Source: CAYFQV01 sp964413635
GTDB taxonomy: Bacteria; Spirochaetota; Spirochaetia; DSM-27196; PWMO01
Direction: 5' to 3'
NCBI GenBank assembly: GCA_964413635.1
Contig: CAYPTH010000086.1
Coordinates: 1 to 12,784, forward strand
DNA: 12,784 nucleotides
Shown here: positions 8,756 through 12,784 of the stretch, piece by piece
Layout: each line of letters starts with the position of its first letter
Position numbering within the stretch: position 1 is the first letter of the stretch
Made by a program: the position numbers and the translations under genes
The notes under the pieces: generated by a model
The model's database searches: none
Told to the model about the DNA's origin: nothing
The model's input: the letters and a program-made list of their open reading frames with translations, nothing else

Positions 8756-9816
8756 AGAAGGAGGAGTTCCTTGCAGCCGTCGAAGATCTCGAGGCGGCGG
8801 AAATCGTCTCGGTGCGGTGGCGGCGGTTTCGTGCAGGCGAAGAGGTTGAAGCGCTCTATCTCGAAGATCCCGCCGCTCTCTACCGCCTCCTGGGGCGAAG
8901 CTCTCCGAGCCAACGGCGCGACGAGCTCCTTGCCGCGCTCGAAGAAACACCGTGGGACCGAAGCGAGCTCGCTCATCTTGCAGAGCGCCTTCACGCCTTG
9001 GTGCGCGAGCATCACCCCGCCATTGTCGAAGACGCCGGGGATCTACGCGACATAGGTTGTCTCTTTCTGCTGTCGCCGCAGGAGTGCGCCGGACACGCGC
9101 TCCGGGCCTTGAGCGTTCGTCTCTTCGGCGACAGCAAGCGCCTCGAAGGACTTCTGCCCGCCGCCGACCGCCTGTCGGAGGAAGCGTTCGGGGAGCCGCT
9201 ATCGGAGCGGCTCGGCTTGAAGCGGTCCTTTCCGGAGGTGAGCCTCTGCCTCTTTGGAACGCTCCACGTCGCCGGCGAGCCGTGGCGCATTGCCGGCGAC
9301 ATTCTCACCCTGCCGGCCGGGACCCTTGAGCGAGTCTCCACCGTGGAGTTGGACCCGCCCCGGGAAACCGGCAGCCCCTGGGTGTTGTCCGTGGAGAACA
9401 AGGAGAGCTTCTACGCCGCCTGCCAGGCCGCCCGGGCGGCCTGGTCGGCACCTCCCTCCGCCGGCGCTGCTCCCCCCTCGGCATTGCTCTTCACCCCCGG
9501 CCACCCCGGATCGGCGACGGCCCGAACGGCCGCACTGCTCGCCCGTGCCGCCGCGGCCACCCTGCACTTCGGTGATCTGGACCCCGACGGCCTCCTGATT
9601 CTGCAGGAGCTCGCCCAATCGAGCGGCGTCGCCATTCGCCCCTTCGCCATGGACGTCGAGACCTTTACCCGGTACGCCCCCTTCGGCCGCCCACTGTCAC
9701 GGCAAGCACTGCGCCGCCTGACGCAAGTTACGCGGCCCGACCTGCAAGTCCTTGCCGAGCGCATCCGAACGCACGAGATCGGCGTAGAGCAGGAGGTGAT
9801 ACCCATCTCGTTCTGA
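8756..9816 (+). CDS. jetD: Wadjet JetD, Toprim-fold nuclease (5' end lost in gap)
   Basis: JetD is the nuclease of Wadjet; it cuts DNA once JetABC has detected a small circular molecule. The frame is open from the N-run at 8758 (KEEFLAAVEDLEAAEIVSVRW...) for 352 readable residues. The GTG at 8812 lies inside this open stretch and is not the true start. An N-terminal winged-helix-like part is followed by DUF2220-type Toprim sequence. The metal-binding residues are visible: the Toprim Glu in LSVENKESFY (E codon at 9394) and the acidic cluster in HFGDLDPDGLLILQEL (D codons at 9574, 9580 and 9586). An Ala/Pro-rich loop (about 9447-9490) lies between them. The end is natural, TGA at 9814-9816. About 40-60 N-terminal residues are probably missing in the gap. 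It is the last gene of the operon. Confidence 0.9.
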
Positions 9817-9833
9817 CCACGACGCTCTAGGCT

Positions 9834-9889
9834 GTGCGCGCAACATTTGACGCATCCCCTCGTGCGCCGTATGATGCGTGTATGCGCAC
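9834..9889. promoter_or_regulatory. Candidate VapB/VapBC operator: nested inverted repeats
   Basis: ACGCATC (9850-9856) pairs with GATGCGT (9873-9879). Outside it, GTGCGC (9834-9839) pairs with GCGCAC (9884-9889), and another GTGCGC lies at 9862-9867. The inner arms overlap the -35 and -10 boxes. Ribbon-helix-helix antitoxins usually bind such repeats and repress their own promoter, so autoregulation is likely by analogy. The left and right spacers differ (10 and 4 nt), so the dyad is imperfect. Confidence 0.5.
9847..9875 (+). promoter_or_regulatory. Sigma70-like promoter of the vapBC operon
   Basis: TTGACG (9847-9852) and TATGAT (9870-9875) are separated by exactly 17 bases, and each box matches consensus at five of six positions. 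The predicted +1, seven bases after the -10 box, is 9882, the A of the vapB ATG. The transcript would then have no leader and no ribosome-binding site. Confidence 0.7.
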
Positions 9890-10142
9890 AACTATAAGTA
9901 TAGATGATGCACTGATGCACGATCTCAAACGTCGAGCCGATGCGAAACATCAAAGTGTATCGGGACTCATCAACGAGATTGTGAGAGCCCACCTCGAAGG
10001 TCAGGCTGAACAGCGACCGCCGTTTCGCCAGCGAACCCACCACCTCGGTGCGCGCGCAGGCATCAACTTCCACAAGTCCCTCGATCTCGCCGCGGAAATG
10101 GAAACCGACTACACCATCGACAAGCTCGAGATCGGCAAGTGA
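9882..10142 (+). CDS. VapB-like antitoxin with ribbon-helix-helix N-terminus
   Basis: This 86-residue protein begins MRTTISIDDALMHDLKRRA, the beta-strand plus first helix of a ribbon-helix-helix DNA-binding domain. The second helix is SVSGLINEIVRAHL. The remaining half (from about residue 40) is polar and ends in LEIGK; in such antitoxins this part wraps and inhibits the toxin. The frame is open upstream to 9834, but the start at 9882 gives the domain-typical N-terminus, while the upstream residues (MRATFDASPRAPYDAC) do not fit. There is no Shine-Dalgarno sequence before it, in line with the promoter position. The stop overlaps the toxin start (GTGA, 10139-10142), so the pair is coupled. Its identity as an antitoxin rests on the domain and on the adjacent PIN-domain gene. 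Confidence 0.85.
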   Translation: MRTTISIDDALMHDLKRRADAKHQSVSGLINEIVRAHLEGQAEQRPPFRQRTHHLGARAGINFHKSLDLAAEMETDYTIDKLEIGK

Positions 10143-10567
10143 TCGTTCCAGATCTGAACCTGCTGATCTACGCGGTGAACCAAGAAGCGAGCCATCACGA
10201 GCCCTGCAAGGAGTGGTGGGAATCGGTTATGAACGGGGTCGCGGAAGTTGGTCTGCCGTGGGTCGTGACTCTTGGCTTTCTCCGCCTCACGACCTCTCCA
10301 CGGGTGTTTGCCTCTCCAATCTCTCCGGCGGCGGCCTGGGAGCTCGTGGATGCCTGGCTCGATCATCCGCTCTGCCGCGCCCTCGGTCCCGGCCCACGCC
10401 ACCGCGAGATCCTGAAGACCCTGATCGTCGAGCACGGCACCGGTGGTAATCTCACTACGGATGCCCATCTCGCGGCCCTCTGCGTCGAGCATGGCGGCGT
10501 GCTCTACACCGCCGATGCCGACTTCGGGCGTTTTCCCGCACTCAAGTGGAAGAATCCCCTCCGCTAG
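10139..10567 (+). CDS. VapC-like PIN-domain toxin (ribonuclease)
   Basis: This 142-residue PIN-domain protein starts at GTG 10139, which overlaps the antitoxin stop by 4 bases. VapC toxins cleave RNA with a cluster of acidic residues that bind Mg2+. Here D5 (VPDLNLLIYA), D108 (TTDAHLAAL), and D126 and D128 (TADADFGRF) are in place. The second acidic position, often Glu before the FLR motif, reads G46 (VTLGFLRLTT). From memory, a VapC subgroup similar to some mycobacterial toxins has a non-acidic residue here, so this need not mean loss of activity. The C-terminus (LKWKNPLR) is normal for the family. Together with the gene before it, it forms a complete type II toxin-antitoxin module directly behind the Wadjet operon. 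Confidence 0.88.
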   Translation: MIVPDLNLLIYAVNQEASHHEPCKEWWESVMNGVAEVGLPWVVTLGFLRLTTSPRVFASPISPAAAWELVDAWLDHPLCRALGPGPRHREILKTLIVEHGTGGNLTTDAHLAALCVEHGGVLYTADADFGRFPALKWKNPLR

Positions 10568-10586
10568 GAGGAAGCGGTAAGGACAT

Positions 10587-10611
10587 GGGCGGCGCGTGAA
10601 CCGCGCCGCCC
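10587..10611 (+). terminator. Perfect 10-bp GC hairpin after vapC (no T-tract)
   Basis: GGGCGGCGCG (10587-10596) and CGCGCCGCCC (10602-10611) pair perfectly around the 5-nt loop TGAAC, 19 bases after the vapC stop. No run of T follows, so it may be a non-canonical terminator, a 3'-end stabiliser or a site read as DNA. The position favours a role at the end of the vapBC transcript. Confidence 0.45.
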
Positions 10612-10644
10612 GAGGCGGCCACCAAGGCACCGTCAACGGCGCAA

Positions 10645-10674
10645 TTGACCGGCAGCCTCAACCGGAGGTACGTT
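10645..10674 (+). promoter_or_regulatory. Possible promoter of the outer-membrane protein gene
   Basis: TTGACC (10645-10650) is a good -35 box. TACGTT (10669-10674), 18 bases on, is a weak -10 box (three of six). It would put the start about 22 bases before the ATG and leave the ribosome-binding site GGAGG (10694-10698) in the leader. Confidence 0.25.
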
Positions 10675-10702
10675 CGAAACAGCTATCCTAAGTGGAGGAC
10701 TT

Positions 10703-11392
10703 ATGTATTCGGCCAATTCAGGAATTCGACGAATCGTTCTAATGGGCACGGCGCTCATGGTGGCATTTGCCCTCACCGGTGCGTGGGCGCAGTCTGATCA
10801 AGAAGAAAACGGAACCAAGATGGGAGCCGGTAGCATTGACGTGGCGGCCTCCGGGGGCCTCAACGCGTTGATCTACCCCTATATCGAGCCGCAGCTCGAC
10901 ATTCAGCTGCTGCCGCTCGGGCCGGTCACCCTCAGTGCCGGCGCCACGGGCGACGTGGGCTATTGCCTCTTCTGCAACCTTTTGGGCGCACTCGACGCGG
11001 ACTGGAGGCTACAGTCCTACTACTTTGGAGGCTACGCCCGAGTGCTGGCCCACATCACCGCGCTGAGCGAAGCGCTGGGTTCCGCTATCTCCGTGGATCC
11101 CTACGCCGGCCTGGCCGTTGGACCTCGCTGGTACGTCGTATCGTTCCAGTACACGCCAACCAACGCCAGTAGCCGAGCGTCGCTGACCTCGGTGATCATT
11201 GCGCCGCAGGTGGGTACCCGCGTCTTCTTTGGGAAGAGCTCGAGGCTCTTTGGATTCGCCGAGGCGCGCTATCTCATTGAGCTGGGCTTTCAGTCTCAGA
11301 CCGTAGAGGTGAGCGGCCAGACCTACACGTTTAGCGACGACTTCTCCAGCGCGGGAAGTAGCGTTTCCCTGGGCCTCGGCTTCCGACTCTAG
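10703..11392 (+). CDS. Predicted outer-membrane beta-barrel protein, function unknown
   Basis: This 229-residue protein has a clear Sec signal peptide: basic IRR at 8-11, a hydrophobic core to about residue 26, and an AWA-Q cleavage site after residue 29. The mature part has many short alternating polar/hydrophobic stretches (for example LDIQLLPLGPVTLSAGATG, YYFGGYARVLAHIT, VSLGLGFRL) with turns between, the pattern of a small 8-strand-type outer-membrane barrel. A CLFC motif (C88, C91) is the only cysteine pair I noticed and might form a disulfide. The fold reading is by pattern only; I recognise no named family. GGAGG ends four bases before the ATG. It is flanked by regulators but has no evident operon partner. 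Confidence 0.6.
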   Translation: MYSANSGIRRIVLMGTALMVAFALTGAWAQSDQEENGTKMGAGSIDVAASGGLNALIYPYIEPQLDIQLLPLGPVTLSAGATGDVGYCLFCNLLGALDADWRLQSYYFGGYARVLAHITALSEALGSAISVDPYAGLAVGPRWYVVSFQYTPTNASSRASLTSVIIAPQVGTRVFFGKSSRLFGFAEARYLIELGFQSQTVEVSGQTYTFSDDFSSAGSSVSLGLGFRL

Positions 11393-11406
11393 CGGTATCC
11401 GGCGAG

Positions 11407-11412
11407 TACCAT
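11407..11412 (+). promoter_or_regulatory. Possible -10 box of the AbrB-like gene
   Basis: TACCAT lies so that the expected transcription start falls on the A of ATG 11419, as for the vapB gene. The -35 side is poor (CCGACT at 11383-11388, 18 bases before). No Shine-Dalgarno sequence precedes the gene. Confidence 0.28.
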
Positions 11413-11418
11413 TAGGGT

Positions 11419-11646
11419 ATGCAAACTACCATTGACAAGGCTGGCCGCATCATTGTGCCCAAGGCCCTGCGCGAGCGCTACAATCTGCGGGCAGGCACAG
11501 CGCTAGAGTTGGAACCGGCGGCTGACGGTATTCACCTGAAAGCTGCTCAGGAACAGCTTGCTCTCGTCCAAAAGAACGGAGTCCTTGTGCACCACGGCTC
11601 AGAGACTGTAGACATCGAACTGCCGAGGGTTGGCGTAAGGGAGTAG
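11419..11646 (+). CDS. AbrB/MazE-type (SpoVT-AbrB) DNA-binding protein, no adjacent toxin
   Basis: This is a 75-residue protein. Residues 1-45 (MQTTIDKAGRIIVPKALRER, then YNLRAGTALELEPAADGIHL) are a textbook SpoVT-AbrB swapped-hairpin DNA-binding domain, as in AbrB regulators and in VapB/MazE antitoxins. The rest (about 46-75) is short and could bind a toxin, but no PIN or MazF gene follows; the next gene, 45 bases on, is an aldo/keto reductase. It may be an orphan antitoxin or a local regulator of that gene. The short leader, without a ribosome-binding site, suggests leaderless translation. Confidence 0.85.
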   Translation: MQTTIDKAGRIIVPKALRERYNLRAGTALELEPAADGIHLKAAQEQLALVQKNGVLVHHGSETVDIELPRVGVRE

Positions 11647-11655
11647 CCTCCAGCA

Positions 11656-11689
11656 CCGCACCCGTGGGACAATGCAGGTGGAGGTGCGG
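11656..11689 (+). promoter_or_regulatory. Possible hairpin covering the reductase ribosome-binding site
   Basis: CCGCACC (11656-11662) is complementary to GGTGCGG (11683-11689), which ends two bases before the reductase ATG. An alternative stem, CCTCCA (11647-11652) with TGGAGG (11679-11684), covers the same GGAGG. Either would hide the Shine-Dalgarno sequence and could lower translation. It is weak and may be chance in GC-rich DNA. Confidence 0.2.
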
Positions 11690-11691
11690 CA

Positions 11692-12702
11692 ATGAAGTAT
11701 CGAACCTACGGGAACACCGATCTCTCAGTCTCGGAGATCTGCTATGGAACCATGCGTTACGCGTCGAAGAGCGGGAAGCAGGATGAGCAGAGCAGAAACG
11801 GCGCTCGCGCTCTCGAGGAGGCGGTCGATAGTGGCATCAACTTTATTCATTCCAGCTTCGAGTATGGTACGCGCTGGCTGACCGGAGAAGTCCTTGGCAA
11901 GCACCCGAAACGGCACGAACTGCACCACATTATCAAGGTGAACGTACCGGATTGGGGAGAGGCGACGTTCGACAAGCAGAAGTTTCGGCGTCAGATCGAA
12001 GACGCCTTGCGGGAGCTGAATACCGACCGGATTGCCGTTGTCCAGCATCTGCACCGGGGAACCCTGGAAAGAGAGCTCGGCTACTGTGCGGAGGGTGAAC
12101 CGAAACGCCTTTCAGAGTATGACGAGGTCACCGAGCCCTTGAAGGAGGAGTTCTCCCGGCTGCGCGAAGAAGGCAAGGTCGCCTACCTGGCAAGCTTCCC
12201 CTACACCGTCGGATACGCCGAGAAGGTCGTGGAATCTGGAGACTTCACCGGGCTCGTTGCCTACTTTAACGCCCTGGAGACCGAGATGGCCGATCTTTTT
12301 CCGGCACTCGAGACCTCGGGAATGGGCTTCATCGGCATACGCCCCTTCGCCGGCGGCCTCCTGACCGATCGCCGCGTACACAGGCAGGAGCTCCCCAAAG
12401 ACGATCGAATGCGCGATACTCAGTTCGACCGCTTCTACGATCAACTCGCAGAGCTCGGCAGAGAGCTTTCGCTCGAGCCGGAATCATGGACCACCTATGC
12501 CGTGCGCTTTGCCGTCTCGGATCCGCGCATCACAAGCACCGTGATAGGCATAAACACCCCGGAGCAGTTACGCACCGCAGTGAATGCCGTGGAGCAAGGG
12601 CCTGTTGATAGCGAGGTAGTCCAAAAGGCTCATGAGATCTGCACGAGCTTCAGGAGGCGATTCGGCGTCAAAGCCAACACGGCCGGCGTGCCGGTCTACT
12701 GA
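11692..12702 (+). CDS. Aldo/keto reductase-like protein with altered catalytic tetrad
   Basis: This is a 336-residue (beta/alpha)8 aldo/keto reductase-family protein. The N-terminus YRTYGNTDLSVSEICYGTMR, ALEEAVDSGINFI, the ...EYG...GEVLG pattern, IRPFAGGLLTDRR, and the late SDPRITSTVIGINTPEQL (NADPH-binding side) are family features. The normal tetrad is Asp-Tyr-Lys-His. Tyr58 (EYG), Lys82 (HHIIKV) and a His (H121 or H119 in QHLHR) are present. The Asp of the usual 'FDTA' is replaced by His53 (INFIHSSFEYG), with CAT in the DNA. Activity may be lowered or changed, or the protein may have a different role. No C-terminal cysteine cluster is present. GAGGTG (11681-11686) precedes the ATG by five bases. 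It lies 45 bases after the AbrB-like gene and may be co-transcribed with it. The substrate is unknown. Confidence 0.88.
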   Translation: MKYRTYGNTDLSVSEICYGTMRYASKSGKQDEQSRNGARALEEAVDSGINFIHSSFEYGTRWLTGEVLGKHPKRHELHHIIKVNVPDWGEATFDKQKFRRQIEDALRELNTDRIAVVQHLHRGTLERELGYCAEGEPKRLSEYDEVTEPLKEEFSRLREEGKVAYLASFPYTVGYAEKVVESGDFTGLVAYFNALETEMADLFPALETSGMGFIGIRPFAGGLLTDRRVHRQELPKDDRMRDTQFDRFYDQLAELGRELSLEPESWTTYAVRFAVSDPRITSTVIGINTPEQLRTAVNAVEQGPVDSEVVQKAHEICTSFRRRFGVKANTAGVPVY

Positions 12703-12784
12703 GGCCGGCAGTCCGGGAATGCCGGGGCGCTCCCGGCTTGTTGTCCAATGCGATGACCGATCACGTTGATGCATCTCGCCGGGG
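12703..12784. other. Intergenic end of the window
   Basis: Apart from the terminator described separately, I see nothing in the last 82 bases. Confidence 0.5.
12721..12744 (+). terminator. Rho-independent terminator after the reductase gene
   Basis: GCCGGG (12721-12726) pairs with CCCGGC (12732-12737) around the 5-nt loop GCGCT, followed at once by the T-rich TTGTTGT. It lies 18 bases after the reductase stop and closes that transcript. Confidence 0.65.

Noticed and set aside
8812..8814. GTG 8812 as the start of JetD
   Set aside because: The frame is open upstream of it into the N-run, and the upstream residues fit the JetD N-terminal region. The true start is in the gap.

Overview
The window is GC-rich (roughly 60% or more by eye). 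All genes I could support lie on the + strand and are tightly packed. It looks like a metagenome or draft scaffold: two runs of exactly 100 N (4563-4662 and 8656-8755) interrupt it. A signal-peptide-bearing, beta-barrel-like protein near 11 kb suggests a diderm bacterium. A GC-rich spirochaete or similar lineage is possible, but nothing here fixes the taxonomy.

Region 1 (1-3258) is a two-gene operon. It encodes a large integral membrane protein with two DUF1538 modules, and a soluble protein built from three tandem P-II/GlnB-like modules. The two reading frames overlap. This is a transporter plus P-II-type regulator arrangement, here with both membrane modules fused into one chain.

Region 2 (3477-9816) is the centrepiece: a four-gene Wadjet (JetABCD) SMC-family anti-plasmid system. 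Its parts are a kleisin-like JetA (DUF5716 type, which points to Wadjet type II), a MukE-like JetB (DUF4194), an SMC/MukB-like ATPase JetC, and a Toprim nuclease JetD. jetA/jetB and jetB/jetC overlap by 8 and 4 nt. The first N-gap lies inside jetA and is an assembly artefact: the same 49 bp flank it on both sides, and collapsing them restores a clean 469-residue JetA that ends over the jetB start. The second gap removes the C-terminus of JetC, just after Walker B, and the N-terminus of JetD. Together the four proteins should extrude DNA loops on small circular DNA and cleave it.

Region 3 (9817-10611) is a VapBC-type toxin-antitoxin pair. It has an excellent sigma70-like promoter placed so that transcription should begin at the A of the vapB ATG (a predicted leaderless mRNA), with inverted repeats over the promoter as a probable autoregulatory operator. 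A perfect GC-rich hairpin follows.

Region 4 (10612-12784) holds a predicted outer-membrane beta-barrel protein, a lone AbrB/MazE-like DNA-binding protein without an adjacent toxin, and an aldo/keto reductase-like protein whose usual catalytic Asp is replaced by His. It ends at a rho-independent terminator. No tRNA, rRNA, CRISPR array or insertion sequence was seen. The Wadjet operon plus the toxin-antitoxin genes give the centre of the window the character of a small defence island. I found no convincing wholly new system; the most novel points are the architecture of the DUF1538/P-II pair, the predicted leaderless genes and the unusual reductase.
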